Below, in pieces: positions 7,731-18,300 of a DNA stretch of 43,998 nt (its first letter is position 1; each line of letters starts with the position of its first letter). A model generated the notes under the pieces. It saw only the letters and a program-made list of their open reading frames with translations, was not told the DNA's origin and ran no database searches. This DNA is from Mesorhizobium metallidurans STM 2683 (GTDB lineage: Bacteria; Pseudomonadota; Alphaproteobacteria; Rhizobiales; Rhizobiaceae): NCBI RefSeq assembly GCF_000350085.1, contig NZ_CAUM01000124.1, forward strand, positions 1-43,998, read 5' to 3'. Made by a program: the position numbers and the translations under genes.

Positions 7731-8393
7731 CTAGATGACCGCAGCGACACTGCGCAGGATCGGCTGCAGGCGCACGATGCCGATATCCTCGCGGTCGAAG
7801 CGGCTGCCGACCTTGGTCAGCCTGGCCACCACCTGCTCACCCTCCTCCGGGCCGATCGGCGCAATGACGATGCCGCCGCTCGACAACTGGTCGAGCAGGA
7901 AACGCGGCAGGCTGTCGAAAGCCGCCCACGCGACGATGCGGTCGAACGGCGCTTCATTCGCCAGCCCGTTGGAGCCATCCGCCTGGCGGGCGATGGCATT
8001 GCCGATGCCGAGCGCCTCGAAACGCTGCCTGGCCTGCTCGGCCAGCGTCTTGTAGCGGTCGATGGTGACGACCCGCGCGGCAAGCCTCGACATCACTGCC
8101 GCCGTATAGCCGGACCCGGTGCCGATCTCGAGCACGCGGTTGCCCGGCTCGATGGCGAGTGCGGCAATCACCGCCGCCTGCAGATCGGCGCCTTCGATCG
8201 CCTCGCCGCATTCGATCGGCAGCATGCGGTCCGACCAGGCGATCGGATGGAAATGAGCGGCGAGGAAGCCACGCCGCGGCGTCGCCTCGAAGGCGGCGAT
8301 CAATGCCTTCGGCGCCGTGCCCCTGCCACGCAAGCGGAGCAGGAAAGCGGCAAAGCCTTCGCGGTCGTCGACCGGACCGTGGTTCAGGTTCAT
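7731..8393 (-). CDS. pcm: Protein-L-isoaspartate O-methyltransferase
   Basis: The 220-residue SAM-dependent enzyme repairs isoaspartyl residues in damaged proteins. It shows the PCMT motif I VLEIGTGSGYTAAVMSRLA and the upstream MLPIECGEAI region. The start is ATG at 8393, overlapping the surE stop (ATGA). A longer upstream frame overlaps surE and was rejected. It forms the classical surE-pcm stationary-phase repair pair. A second, diverged PCMT-family gene is at 34532-35200. Confidence 0.93.
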   Translation of the reverse strand: MNLNHGPVDDREGFAAFLLRLRGRGTAPKALIAAFEATPRRGFLAAHFHPIAWSDRMLPIECGEAIEGADLQAAVIAALAIEPGNRVLEIGTGSGYTAAVMSRLAARVVTIDRYKTLAEQARQRFEALGIGNAIARQADGSNGLANEAPFDRIVAWAAFDSLPRFLLDQLSSGGIVIAPIGPEEGEQVVARLTKVGSRFDREDIGIVRLQPILRSVAAVI

Positions 8394-9148
8394 GCGAGCG
8401 CCTTGGTCAGTTGATCGCGGATTTCGTGAGCGGTGAGATCGAGTTGCAGCGGCGTCACCGATACCAGCCGGTTGCGCAGGGCATGGAGGTCCGTGCCCTT
8501 CTTGCCCTCGACCGGCTCGCGGCCGAAGCGCAGCCAATAATAGGGAAGTCCGCGCCCGTCGCGGCGCTCGTCGACCCACAGGCTGTGGACGAGCTTGCCT
8601 TGCGAGGTGACCACCGTGCCGGCGACTTCTTCTGGAAGACAGTTCGGAAAATTGACGTTGAGCAGCACGCCATCGGGCAACGGCGTCGCGACAAGCTTCT
8701 TGAGCAAAGCCGGCGCCAGCGCCTCGGTGGTCTCATAGGGGACGACTCGGTCCTCGCCGACATAGGAATAGCCTTGGCTGAGCGCGATCGAACGCACGCC
8801 GAGCAGCGCCCCTTCCATGGCGCCGGCGACCGTGCCCGAATAGGTGACGTCGTCGGCAATGTTGGCGCCGGAATTGATGCCCGACAGGATCAGGTCTGGC
8901 GCGCCGGGCAGGATCTTCTTCACTCCCATGATGACGCAGTCGGTCGGCGTGCCGCGCACGGCGTAATGCTTCTCGCCGATCTTGCGCAGGCGTAGCGGCT
9001 CCGAGATCGACAGCGAATGCGCGTAGCCGGACTGGTCCTGCTCCGGCGCCACCACCCAGACATCGTCGGACAAGGTTCGGGCCACGCGTTCGAGCGACGC
9101 CAGGCCCTCGGCGTGGATGCCGTCATCGTTGGTCAGAAGGATGCGCAT
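8390..9148 (-). CDS. surE: 5'/3'-nucleotidase SurE
   Basis: The 252-residue enzyme has the SurE N terminus MRILLTNDDGIHAEGL, holding the metal-binding DD pair, and the conserved SGINSGANIADDVTYSGTV segment with its catalytic-site Asn. It hydrolyses nucleoside monophosphates and short polyphosphates. Its start shares a base with the serS stop (TAATG), and its stop overlaps the pcm start (ATGA). Translational coupling along serS-surE-pcm is therefore expected. Confidence 0.97.
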   Translation of the reverse strand: MRILLTNDDGIHAEGLASLERVARTLSDDVWVVAPEQDQSGYAHSLSISEPLRLRKIGEKHYAVRGTPTDCVIMGVKKILPGAPDLILSGINSGANIADDVTYSGTVAGAMEGALLGVRSIALSQGYSYVGEDRVVPYETTEALAPALLKKLVATPLPDGVLLNVNFPNCLPEEVAGTVVTSQGKLVHSLWVDERRDGRGLPYYWLRFGREPVEGKKGTDLHALRNRLVSVTPLQLDLTAHEIRDQLTKALA

Positions 9149-10452
9149 TATTTCGATTCGATCTTTGCAAGGCCACCCATATAAGGCCGCAGCGTTTCAG
9201 GAATGGTTACGCTGCCATCCTCATTCTGGTAGTTTTCGATGACGGCGATAAGCGCGCGGCCGACGGCGGTGCCCGAGCCGTTCAGCGTATGGACGAAGCG
9301 GTTGCCCTTGCCATCCCGGTCCTTGTAGCGGGCATCCATGCGCCGCGCCTGGAAATCGCCGCAGACAGAGCACGACGAAATCTCGCGATAGGCGTTCTGG
9401 CCGGGCAGCCAGACCTCGATGTCGTAGGTCTTGCGCGCGCCGAAACCCATGTCGCCGGTGCATAGCGTTATGGTGCGGAACGGCAATTCCAGCCGTCTCA
9501 ACACCGCTTCGGCGCATTCGGTCATCCGCTCGTGCTCGGCGAGCGAGGACTCCTGGTCGGTGATCGAGACCAGTTCGACCTTGTAGAACTGGTGCTGGCG
9601 CAGCATGCCGCGCGTGTCGCGCCCAGCGGAACCCGCCTCCGAGCGGAAGCACGGCGTCAGCGCGGTATAGCGCAGCGGGAGCTTTTCATGCGCCGTGATT
9701 TCTTCGCGCACGAGGTTGGTCAGTGGCACTTCAGCGGTCGGGATCAAGCCCAGCCTGCCGTCTCCGTGCGGGGCGAAGAACAGGTCTTCCTCGAACTTCG
9801 GCAACTGCCCGGTACCATAGAGAACCTCATCGCGCACCATCAGCGGCGGCTGGATCTCCTCATAGCCATGCTCTGTCGTGTGCAGGTCGAGCATGAACTG
9901 GCCAAGCGCGCGCTCCATGCGCGCCAGTCCGCTTTTCAGCACGGTGAAACGCGAGCCGGACAGCTTTGCCGCCCCCTCGAAATCCATCATGCCGAGCGCT
10001 TCGCCGATCTCGAAGTGCTCCTTCACCCAGTCTGGCCGCGTCGGCACCTTGCCGACCGTGCGCTTGACGACATTGTCGTGCTCGTCCTTGCCGACCGGCA
10101 CATCGTCGAGCGGCACATTGGGCAGCACCGCCAATGCATCGTTCAGCGCCTTGTCGAGTTCGCGCTCGCGCGCCTCGCCATTCTGGATGAACGACTTGAT
10201 CTCGCCGACCTCGGCCTTCAGCTTTTCGGCAAGCGCGGAATCGCCCGAACGCATGGCATTGCCGATCTCCTTCGAGGCGGCGTTGCGGCGCTCCTGCCTG
10301 GTCTGCAGCTCGGTCAGATGTTCGCGCCGCGCCTCGTCCCTGGCAATCAGATCGTCGACCGTGGATTGCGCATCCTCAGCCGACCAAGAGCGCTTCCTGA
10401 GCGCCTCGGCAAGGGCCTTGGGGTTGTCGCGAATCCATTTGATATCAAGCAT
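9148..10452 (-). CDS. serS: Serine--tRNA ligase
   Basis: The 434-residue class II synthetase charges tRNA-Ser. An N-terminal coiled-coil tRNA-binding arm (about residues 30-110, rich in E/K/R) precedes the catalytic core. Motif 2 is TPCFRSEAGSAGRDTRGMLR and motif 3 lies around LNGSGTAVGRALIAVIENYQ. The length is normal. It is the first gene of the tightly coupled serS-surE-pcm set and is separated by 119 bases from tatC upstream. Confidence 0.97.
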   Translation of the reverse strand: MLDIKWIRDNPKALAEALRKRSWSAEDAQSTVDDLIARDEARREHLTELQTRQERRNAASKEIGNAMRSGDSALAEKLKAEVGEIKSFIQNGEARERELDKALNDALAVLPNVPLDDVPVGKDEHDNVVKRTVGKVPTRPDWVKEHFEIGEALGMMDFEGAAKLSGSRFTVLKSGLARMERALGQFMLDLHTTEHGYEEIQPPLMVRDEVLYGTGQLPKFEEDLFFAPHGDGRLGLIPTAEVPLTNLVREEITAHEKLPLRYTALTPCFRSEAGSAGRDTRGMLRQHQFYKVELVSITDQESSLAEHERMTECAEAVLRRLELPFRTITLCTGDMGFGARKTYDIEVWLPGQNAYREISSCSVCGDFQARRMDARYKDRDGKGNRFVHTLNGSGTAVGRALIAVIENYQNEDGSVTIPETLRPYMGGLAKIESK

Positions 10453-10571
10453 GGCTTATTCGTCCTCGGGTAAGGTCAGAGGGCGTAAACCGCATCCTTG
10501 GTCGATGCAAGATGTCGAGGCCGAGTTCCTTCAAGCCCTGCGGATCTTGAAAAGATAGGAGAGCTACCCTC

Positions 10572-11447
10572 CTACGAAGGAACCTGCTCCGAAGGCGCGT
10601 CCGCGGCCTTTTCGGCCACCTTTTCTCCGGCGTCCTTCTTCTCGCGCGCCACCCGCTGCTTCTCCTGGTCCCGCTCGATCAGCCGTGCTGCCCAGATCGC
10701 CACCTCGTAGAGAATGATGGTGGGAATGGCGAGCCCGATCTGGCTCATCGGATCGGGCGGCGTCAGGATGGCTGCGACGACGAAGGCGATGACGATCGCC
10801 CATTTGCGCTTTTCGGCCAGCGCCTTGGACGACAGCATGCCGACCCTCGTCATCAGGCTGGTCACCACCGGCAACTGGAACACCAGGCCGAAGGAGAAGA
10901 TCAGCGTCATGATCAGGCTGAGATATTCCGACACTTTCGGCAGCAGCGAAATCTGCACCTGGTCGTCGGTGCCTGCCTGCTGCATGGCGAGGAAGAACCA
11001 CATCACCATTGGCGTGAAGAAGAAATAGACCAGCGACGCGCCCAGCAGGAACAGGATCGGCGAAGCGAACAGAAACGGCAGGAAGGCGTTGCGCTCGTTC
11101 TTGTAGAGGCCGGGCGCGATGAATTTGTAGATCTGCGTGGCGATCAGCGGAAAGGCGATGACCATGCCGCCGAACATGGCGAGCTTGACCTGGGTGAAGA
11201 AGAATTCCTGCGGCGCCGTGTAGATCAACTCGACCTTGCGCGGATCGAGCCCGGCCCACTGGGTCGCCCATTTGAACGGGATCACCAACAGGTTGAACAG
11301 CTTCTTGGCGAAGAAGAAGCAGACGAGGAAAGCAACGAAGAACCCGCCGATCGACCAGATCAGCCGCCGGCGCAGCTCGATCAGATGCTCCATCAGCGGA
11401 GCCGACGATTTCTCGATCTCGTCCTTCTCTGTGTCAGAAATACTCAC
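10572..11447 (-). CDS. tatC: Sec-independent protein translocase TatC
   Basis: The 291-residue polytopic receptor component recognises twin-arginine signal peptides. The N terminus carries the family motif APLMEHLIELRRRLI, and several hydrophobic helices follow, including the LTPPDPMSQIGLAIP segment. The C-terminal ~35 residues are charged and Lys/Glu rich (KDAGEKVAEKAADAP), longer than in enterobacteria but usual in Rhizobiales. It overlaps the tatB stop by four bases. Confidence 0.97.
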   Translation of the reverse strand: MSISDTEKDEIEKSSAPLMEHLIELRRRLIWSIGGFFVAFLVCFFFAKKLFNLLVIPFKWATQWAGLDPRKVELIYTAPQEFFFTQVKLAMFGGMVIAFPLIATQIYKFIAPGLYKNERNAFLPFLFASPILFLLGASLVYFFFTPMVMWFFLAMQQAGTDDQVQISLLPKVSEYLSLIMTLIFSFGLVFQLPVVTSLMTRVGMLSSKALAEKRKWAIVIAFVVAAILTPPDPMSQIGLAIPTIILYEVAIWAARLIERDQEKQRVAREKKDAGEKVAEKAADAPSEQVPS

Positions 11448-12148
11448 TTGGCGGCTCCCGCCGTCTTTTTAGCAGCCGGGGTCGGCTTCTTCACCGCAGC
11501 CGGTGCAGGCTTCGGTCCTGCCTTCGTCGCCGCTGTCTTGGTCGCTGCCGACACCTTTGCAGCTGATGCCTTTACCGGCGCGGCCTTGGCGGCAGCCGTA
11601 GGGGCCGCTGGCTTGGCTGTCTTCGACGCGGCGCGCTTCTTCGCAGCGGACACTTTTTGTGGCGTGGCCGGTGCGACAGTTCCCGCAGACGCTGGCTGTG
11701 CCACCACGGACTCGTCGGTCATCACTGGAAAGATCGGCGCCTCTGGCGCGCTGACATCTGGCAGCACCGTCGCGCCATTCTTCAGCGGCTCAGCGGCCTG
11801 CGGCGTCGAAGCGGCAGGCTGGGCGGGATCGGCCGCCGGCTTTGGCTTCATCGCTGCATCAACTCCCGAACGAACGTCGGCCGCCGCCTGCTCGAACGGA
11901 TTGAGCTGCTTCCTGATTTCGGCGGCAGGGTTGAGGCCTCGCAACGAATCGACCGACTTCTTGACATCGTCAAGCTCGGCTTCCTTCAGTGCCTCGTTGA
12001 ACTGTTTCTGGAAGTCGGCCGCCATGGCCCGCAGCTTGGCCGTCGTGCGGCCGAAGGTGCGCAGCATGTTGGGCAAATCCTTGGGCCCGACGACCACAAT
12101 CATGACGATCGCGATCACCAGCATCTCGGTCCAGCCGACTTCGAACAT
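11444..12148 (-). CDS. tatB: Sec-independent protein translocase TatB
   Basis: The 234-residue protein has the TatB N terminus MFEVGWTEMLVIAIVMIVVVGPKDLP, one membrane helix ending in the hinge GPKDLP. An amphipathic helix and a long Ala/Pro/Lys-rich, probably disordered, tail from about residue 100 follow. The tail makes it longer than E. coli TatB (about 170 residues). It lies between tatA and tatC. Confidence 0.96.
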   Translation of the reverse strand: MFEVGWTEMLVIAIVMIVVVGPKDLPNMLRTFGRTTAKLRAMAADFQKQFNEALKEAELDDVKKSVDSLRGLNPAAEIRKQLNPFEQAAADVRSGVDAAMKPKPAADPAQPAASTPQAAEPLKNGATVLPDVSAPEAPIFPVMTDESVVAQPASAGTVAPATPQKVSAAKKRAASKTAKPAAPTAAAKAAPVKASAAKVSAATKTAATKAGPKPAPAAVKKPTPAAKKTAGAAK

Positions 12149-12178
12149 GGCTATACGTTCCGACTAAAAAGCGGGGGC

Positions 12179-12400
12179 TCAGCCTTTGCTGGCCTTTTCC
12201 TTCACTGCCGAAACGGTTTCGTCGGCACGGTGTTCGACGGTGCGCTTGTCATCGGCGGCGTCGTCGTCGGCCATGCCCTTCTTGAAGCTCTTGATGCCCT
12301 TGGCCATGTCGCCCATCAGCTCTGGAATCTTGCCGCGGCCGAACACCAGCAGCACGATCACCAGCACGATCATCCAGTGCCAAATCGAAAATGAACCCAT
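12179..12400 (-). CDS. tatA: Sec-independent protein translocase TatA
   Basis: The 73-residue pore-forming subunit has the helix MGSFSIWHWMIVLVIVLLVFGRGKIPELM, the FGRGK hinge and the amphipathic helix DMAKGIKSFKKGM, then a short charged tail. It heads the tatABC operon, 30 bases before tatB. The tatABC operon serves Tat substrates such as the redoxin at 38892-39533. Confidence 0.97.
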   Translation of the reverse strand: MGSFSIWHWMIVLVIVLLVFGRGKIPELMGDMAKGIKSFKKGMADDDAADDKRTVEHRADETVSAVKEKASKG

Positions 12401-12612
12401 AGCAAATCTCTCTCGAATGTTTTCCCTGACGATGATCTATGCGTTTTCGCGTTGGGATTCAAACACAACCGCGAAAGAGTTTATGGATGAGTGGCTGAAG
12501 TCACGCGGGTTTCGGCGCGATAGCCCGCTACCAATCCGCGCAGCCCCGGTCCGCACGCTTACTGCCTTGCTCCAAAGTGTGGCGAATTTCGAGCGCCGCG
12601 CCAGGCCCGCGG

Positions 12613-13392
12613 TCAATCTTCCGTGACGCGCGGCGTCAGCAGGCCGAGTTCCTCGAGGTCGATGTCGGTCAGCGGATCCTCGTCGTCGGTCAGCGTGTCC
12701 GGATCGGCCGGCGGCTGCGGGATGGAGAAATTCGACGGCATGCGGCCGGACAGCAGCCCGGCGCCCTTCAATTCCTCCATGCCTGGAAGGTCGCGGATCT
12801 CCTCCAGCGCGAAATGGTCGAGGAAGATGTCGGTCGTGCCGTAGGTCACGGGCCGGCCGGGCGTACGCCGGCGGCCGCGCATCCTGACCCATTCCGTCTC
12901 CAAAAGCGTGTCCAGCGTGCCCTTGGAAGTCTCGACGCCCCTGATGTCCTCGATCTCGGCGCGCGTCACCGGCTGATGGTAGGCAATGATAGCCAGCACT
13001 TCGAGAGCCGCGCGGGAGAGCCTCTTCTGCTGGACGGTATCCCTGCTCATCAGGAAGGCGAGGTCGCCGGCGGTGCGGAACGCCCAGGCATCGCCGACGC
13101 GGACCAGATTGACGCCGCGCCGCGCATAGATCTGCTGCAGATCGGCCATCGCCGCGGCAATGTTGATGCCGTCGGGCAGCCGCGCGACAAGCTGTTTTTC
13201 ACTGACCGGCTCGGCGCTGGCGAACACGATCGCCTCGGCCATGCGCACGGCTTCGGCCATATGCAGCCGCTCGCCAGGATTCCGGGACAGGTTCTGGCCT
13301 ATATCCTGTGCCGATGTCTCGGCAGGCAGCCCCTCCTCGGTCTCTTCATCGACCTTGAAGGGAATGACCGAAGCGTTGGCGCGTTCGCTCAT
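12613..13392 (-). CDS. scpB: Segregation and condensation protein B
   Basis: The 259-residue winged-helix kleisin-associated subunit partners SMC and ScpA in chromosome segregation. Recognisable are EAIVFASAEPVSEKQL, LAFLMSRDTVQQKRLSRAALEVLAIIAYHQPVTRAEIEDIRG and the second winged helix with VTYGTTDIFLDHFAL. An acidic N-terminal extension of about 40 residues and a Pro/Asp-rich tail flank the core. The start overlaps the scpA stop by four bases (ATGA). Confidence 0.96.
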   Translation of the reverse strand: MSERANASVIPFKVDEETEEGLPAETSAQDIGQNLSRNPGERLHMAEAVRMAEAIVFASAEPVSEKQLVARLPDGINIAAAMADLQQIYARRGVNLVRVGDAWAFRTAGDLAFLMSRDTVQQKRLSRAALEVLAIIAYHQPVTRAEIEDIRGVETSKGTLDTLLETEWVRMRGRRRTPGRPVTYGTTDIFLDHFALEEIRDLPGMEELKGAGLLSGRMPSNFSIPQPPADPDTLTDDEDPLTDIDLEELGLLTPRVTED

Positions 13393-14231
13393 GATGCCAC
13401 CTCGACTGCTCTAGTGCCTTGCGCCCGGCCGCGCAGATAGAGCGGCGCGAACACCTCGTCCTGCCGCATCTCCATTTTGCCTTCGCGCACCAGTTCCAGC
13501 GTCGCGGCAAAGGAACTTGCGACCGCGGTGCGCCGCTCTTCCGGACCGGACAGGTACTCGATCAGGAAACTGTCGAGCGCCGTCCAGTCGGCAAACGTGC
13601 CGATCAGCCTGGTCAGCACATCGCGCGCGTCCTTGAGCGACCACACGCCACGCCTGGCGATCGTCACATTGGTGATCGCCTGTTTCTGGCGCTGTTGGGC
13701 ATAGGCGGTCAACAGATCATAGAGCGAGGCAGAATAGGTGTTGCGCTTTTCGACGATGACCATTTCCGGCATGCCGCGCGCGAACACGTCGCGTCCGAGC
13801 CGGTTGCGATTGACCAGCCGTGCCGCCGCGTCGCGCATCGCTTCCAGCCGCTTCAGCCGGAATTGCAGCACCGCCGCCAGTTCCTCACCGCTTTCGCCCT
13901 CTTCGCCCGGTTGCTTGGGGATCAAAAGCTTCGACTTGAGGAAGGCCAGCCACGCCGCCATCACCAGATAGTCGGCGGCAAGCTCGAGCCTTAGCACCCT
14001 CACCTTCTCGACAAAGGCCAGATATTGCTCGGCCAGCGCCAGGATCGAGATGCGCGACAGATCGACTTTCTGGTTGCGGGCAAGATGCAGGAGAAGGTCG
14101 AGCGGCCCTTCGAAACCGGCGACGTCGACGACCAGTGCTGGATCGCCGGTCAGCCTCGAATCGTCGTTCTCGGCCCACAAGCGGTCCATCGGTGCGGCCT
14201 TGCCGGCCTTACTGTCCAATGTTTCCGCCAC
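13389..14231 (-). CDS. scpA: Segregation and condensation protein A
   Basis: The 280-residue bacterial kleisin has the N-terminal SMC-neck binding motif FEGPLDLLLHLARNQKVDLSRISI and the AADYLVMAAWLAFLKSKLLIP region, and ends in a winged-helix segment. It bridges SMC heads and binds ScpB, whose gene overlaps directly downstream. It follows nagZ by 19 bases, which supports a nagZ-scpA-scpB unit. Confidence 0.96.
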   Translation of the reverse strand: MAETLDSKAGKAAPMDRLWAENDDSRLTGDPALVVDVAGFEGPLDLLLHLARNQKVDLSRISILALAEQYLAFVEKVRVLRLELAADYLVMAAWLAFLKSKLLIPKQPGEEGESGEELAAVLQFRLKRLEAMRDAAARLVNRNRLGRDVFARGMPEMVIVEKRNTYSASLYDLLTAYAQQRQKQAITNVTIARRGVWSLKDARDVLTRLIGTFADWTALDSFLIEYLSGPEERRTAVASSFAATLELVREGKMEMRQDEVFAPLYLRGRAQGTRAVEVAS

Positions 14232-14250
14232 TTCCCGTTTCCCTTTGGTG

Positions 14251-15270
14251 CTAGGCCACAGCGTCGAAATAAGTGGCGAACTCGGCGCGTATCTCGGTTT
14301 CTTCAGCCGCGTCGCGATCCCTAATATAGGTCAGCGCTCGTTTGGCACGCTCCAGCGACTTGCCCTCAAGCCCCGTGGTGCGCGACGCAATGCCAGCCAT
14401 CTCCTCGAATACGCCGTTGCAGTGAAGGACCAGATCGCAGCCCGCCGCAAGGATCGCGGCCGCCTTTGTCGGGAAATCCCCAGAAAGTGCCTTCATCGAC
14501 GTGTCGTCGCTCATCAGCAGCCCGTCAAAGCCGATTTCACCGCGAATGATCTCGTCGATGACCTTGCCGGAGGTGGTCGCCGGGTTCTTCGGGTCGATCG
14601 CGCTGTAGACGACATGCGCCGTCATCGCCATCGGCAAATGATTGAGTTCCCTGAACGGGGCGAAATCATGCCGCTGCAAGTCGCTCATCGAGGCATCGAC
14701 GGTCGGCAGTTCGAAATGCGTGTCGGCAAAGGCCCGCCCATGCCCGGGAATATGCTTCATGACAGGCAGCACGCCGCCCGACATCAACCCTTCAGCCGCC
14801 GCGCGGCCAAGCTCGATGACGGCGCGCGGTTCCTTGCCATAGGCGCGCGCGCCGATGACGTCGCTGGCGCCTTCGATCGGCACGTCGAGCACCGGCAGGC
14901 AGTCCGCGGTGATGCCGAAGCGCAGCAGGTCAAAGGCATGCAGCCGCGCCATCAGCCAGGCGGCACGAGCGCCGGCATCGTGGTCGTTGCGCCATAGCGC
15001 GCCAAGTGCGCCGCCGGCCGGATAGTTCGGCGCCAGCGGCGGCCGCAGGCGCTGCACCCGACCGCCTTCCTGGTCGATGAACACCGGAGCGTCCGGGCGC
15101 CCGATACAATCGCGCATCGCGGCGACCAGATCGCGAATCTGCTCTGTCTCGCCGATATTGCGCGCAAACAGGATGAAGCCCCACGGGCATTCGTTGCGAT
15201 AGAAATTGATTTCATCGCGCGTCAGCGATTTCCCGGCACAGCCGAGGATCATGGATTTTGATTCGGTCAT
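14251..15270 (-). CDS. nagZ: Beta-N-acetylhexosaminidase NagZ (GH3)
   Basis: The 339-residue cytosolic GH3 enzyme removes GlcNAc from anhydro-muropeptides in cell-wall recycling. It shows FIDQEGGRVQRL, the flexible-loop catalytic dyad region KHIPGHGRAFADTH and the nucleophile segment LLMSDDTSMKAL. The length fits single-domain NagZ. It lies between the SPOR envelope protein and scpA, consistent with the cell-wall and division theme of the cluster. Confidence 0.95.
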   Translation of the reverse strand: MTESKSMILGCAGKSLTRDEINFYRNECPWGFILFARNIGETEQIRDLVAAMRDCIGRPDAPVFIDQEGGRVQRLRPPLAPNYPAGGALGALWRNDHDAGARAAWLMARLHAFDLLRFGITADCLPVLDVPIEGASDVIGARAYGKEPRAVIELGRAAAEGLMSGGVLPVMKHIPGHGRAFADTHFELPTVDASMSDLQRHDFAPFRELNHLPMAMTAHVVYSAIDPKNPATTSGKVIDEIIRGEIGFDGLLMSDDTSMKALSGDFPTKAAAILAAGCDLVLHCNGVFEEMAGIASRTTGLEGKSLERAKRALTYIRDRDAAEETEIRAEFATYFDAVA

Positions 15271-15335
15271 GTCAGCAGTTTAGGGCTTCACGCGGACAAA
15301 TGGAATCGTATCCAGCCATATGCATTTGGACAAAC

Positions 15336-15371
15336 GAAACCCGGCGCGGCATGACGGCCGCACCGGGTTTC
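15336..15371 (-). terminator. Hairpin after SPOR gene (probable terminator)
   Basis: GAAACCCGG (15336-15344) pairs with CCGGGTTTC (15363-15371) around further GC pairing (GCGGC/GCCGC). On the minus strand the stem is followed by the T-rich stretch GTTTG, not a clean T run. It lies 20 bases past the SPOR stop and before nagZ, so it may reduce rather than stop read-through into nagZ. Confidence 0.55.
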
Positions 15372-15390
15372 AGTTGAAGCTTTCGAGCAG

Positions 15391-18300
15391 CTAGCGCGAC
15401 ACGAAGCAATTGCCGCCGGCGGCCTTGTAGCTGGTGCACAGGCTGATCGCATCGTTGCGCGACTGTGCTGGGACGCGGACGCGGTAGAAGGTCCCCTTGC
15501 CGGCGATTTCGGCCTTGACGATGTTGGCGGTGCGACCGGCAAGCACGCTGCCATAGCGGCGCTGCAGATCCGCATAGCTGGACTGGGCGCTTTCAACCGT
15601 CGGCTGCGACGCGATCTGCATCGACCAGGAGCCACCACCGGTCGCAGTCGCCGGGATGGATGCAACCTGGTCCGGCTTGACCTCGCCGACGACATCGACC
15701 GGCTGGTCGGATGGACGCTGCGGCGCCAACGGAACCGTTTCCGGCGTGTTGGCGGACTGGCTATTGGTGGACTGGGTGGCGCCAGATTGGGTGTCAGCAG
15801 CAGATTGGGGCTTGGCTTCAGCCTTGGGCGCGGCGGCCGGTTTGGCTGGCGCCTTGGCCGTTTCCGGCTCCGCGGTTTCGGTCTGGTCGCTGCTCGCCTG
15901 ATTGCCGGTTGCCTGACCGCCTGCGGGCGGCACGGTGCCGGTCTGCTCCGTGTCATCAGCCTGGGCCGACGGGGCCACACGCTGAGGCTCGGGATCGACA
16001 GGCTCGACGGCGGCCACAGGCGGTGCCACGGGCGCCGGATCCTCGCGCGCAACCAGCGAACCATCCGACTTGACGACCATGGTCCTCACCTTGCGCGGTG
16101 CAACCACAACGACATCCGGATTCCCGGACTTTTCGGCCTCCTGCAGAACCTGCGCGATACGATCCTCGGACTTGGGTGCCGGAGCAGCGGCAACGACGGC
16201 ATTTCCGACCGCCTGCGTGTCGCCGACCGCCTGCGTGCCTTCGGCCGTGTCGCCAAGATCGACGACGCGGCTCTGCGGCGGCTCCTTGGCCGCCACATCC
16301 ACCGGCTCTTCGGTGTTGGTGACCAGCTTTTCCTGGATCGGTTCGGCGGGTTTCGTGCCCTTGGCCACCGCGTCATAAACCTTGTTGTCCTGGTTCGGCA
16401 CGACAGTGCCGCCCGGGTTTTCCGGCTTGACTTTGATCGGTGCATTGTCGGCCTTGACGATGACCGGCGCGTCGCCGCTGCCATTGCCTCCGAACGACAG
16501 CGCAAAGGCGCCGAGCCCTCCCGCGATCGCCACCGCGCCGACGACCGCTGCGATCAGCAGGCCACGGCGACGTGGCTGCCTGTCCTGCTCGGCCAGGCCC
16601 GGAACCGACATCGCTTCGTCCAGTTCGGGATCGTAGTCGAGTTCGTCCAGGGCAAAGTCATCGGCCTGCGAAACCGGGGTCTGCGAAACCGGCTTGCCAC
16701 CGCCGGGCAATTCGTCCAGATCGAAGCCGCCGGCTGCATCGGCATAGGCCGCATTGGCCGGCGCCTCTGCTGGCCTTGCCGCATATGTCCGCGTTTCAAC
16801 ACGGTCGCGCTGGTAGCCCGAACTGAACCCTGCATTGTAGGATTCATCGTCGTAGGCAGCATTCCTCACCGGGGCGGGAGCGACGTCCACGGCGTTCATT
16901 TCCGTGAGCAGGCTGGCGAAATCGGAGTCGAGATCGTCATAGGCAGGCGCCGCCGGCTCGGCTTCATCGAAGTTGAGCTCCGGAATATCGAGATCGTCGG
17001 CCAGCGCCACGACGCGCTCCGGCACATCGACCGTCTCGACATCGGGCATCTCGTCATACGCCGAAGGCTGTTCTGCCGACGCCGGTGCTGCATAGGCGGT
17101 ATCAGCCACGGCCGGCTCTTCCTGACGGGACGGAGCCGCAGCCATTGGCGTGGGCGCGGGCTTCGCCGAAGCCACCGGTTGGCTTGCGAAGGCAGGCTGC
17201 GAATTTGCGACCGGCGTCACGCGGCTCCACGAGCGAGCCGGTTCCGGTGGTGTCGAGCGCGTTGTCCGCCAACCGAGCGAATCATGTGGCTCTTCCTTCT
17301 CGGCGTCAGCCGCAATCCCGTCGCCTGCGGCATCGTGATCGAGGCCGATATCCCTGGCGAAAACGGCATTGAGGTCGTCATTGTCGAAATCGGCATCTTC
17401 CGATCCGGCGGCATTTTCAGCGCCGACATCCTCGCCGCCCAAATCCTGGTCGCCAAAATCCTGGCCCTTGAGCTCATCAAGGAGAAAAGTGTCGAGATCG
17501 GCGTCGGCGGCCTGAGCCGCTTCAGGGTGCGCCGGCTCCACGGGGGCGTGCTCATCAAGGTCCCAGTCGAGTTCGCCGACGGGTTCCGCTGGCTTCCCGG
17601 CGGCTTTTTCAGCCGCCGCCACAGGTTGCTGAGCCATGGCTGGCTCCCTGGGCGCGGGTGCTGCCGCGGCCAAGGGGGCGGAACGTGTGCTCATGGCGCC
17701 CAGCAACGCGTTCAACTCGTCTTCAAGGCTTCGCCCGTCGGCGGCGGGAGCAGCGGCCGGCTGGGCCGCGGCGGCTGGCGCGGTCGGCTGCGGCGCAACG
17801 CTGGCGACCTGTGCAATCTGCTCCTCGATCTCGTCCACAAGCGCATCATCGAAATTCAAATCGAAATCGTCGTCCAACGCATCTTCCGGGGCGGCAGCGG
17901 ACAGCTCATCCGCGGCGGCCACGAACGCCGGCTCGTCAATTTCAGACTCTTCAACTTCGGCGAGATCGTCCGTGCGAACGTCGAAGTCCATGTCGACTTC
18001 GGCCATGGCTTCGTCGAAGTGGCCGGCAAGGTCCTCATCGGACTCATCTGAAACGGTCTGGGCCGGCGCAGCGGAAGTCTCGACGGCAGCATGTTCCATC
18101 GGATCATGCTCGTCCGGCATCAGCTCGTCTTCGAGCGAGCTTGCGACCGCATCGTTGAATTCGTCGTCGAAGTCAGGCTGTTTGGCCGCCACGAGAGCCT
18201 CGGCAACGCCAGGTTCGTCCGTCACATCGTCGTCGAGCAGGAAATCCTCTTCGAGCGACGCGGCAAGCTGGTCGTCCGCGAACGTGTTGTCGGCAAGTTC

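Noticed and set aside
12487..12560. Serine-tRNA-like D-arm sequence (GAGTGGCTGAAG) in the gap between scpB and tatA
   Set aside because: No matching acceptor stem, anticodon stem or T arm (GGTTCGAATCC-type) follows, so it is a chance match.
15787..18051. A 754-codon open frame on the plus strand
   Set aside because: It is antisense to the SPOR gene; its His/Arg/Gly-rich product mirrors the acidic repeats on the other strand and shows no domain.
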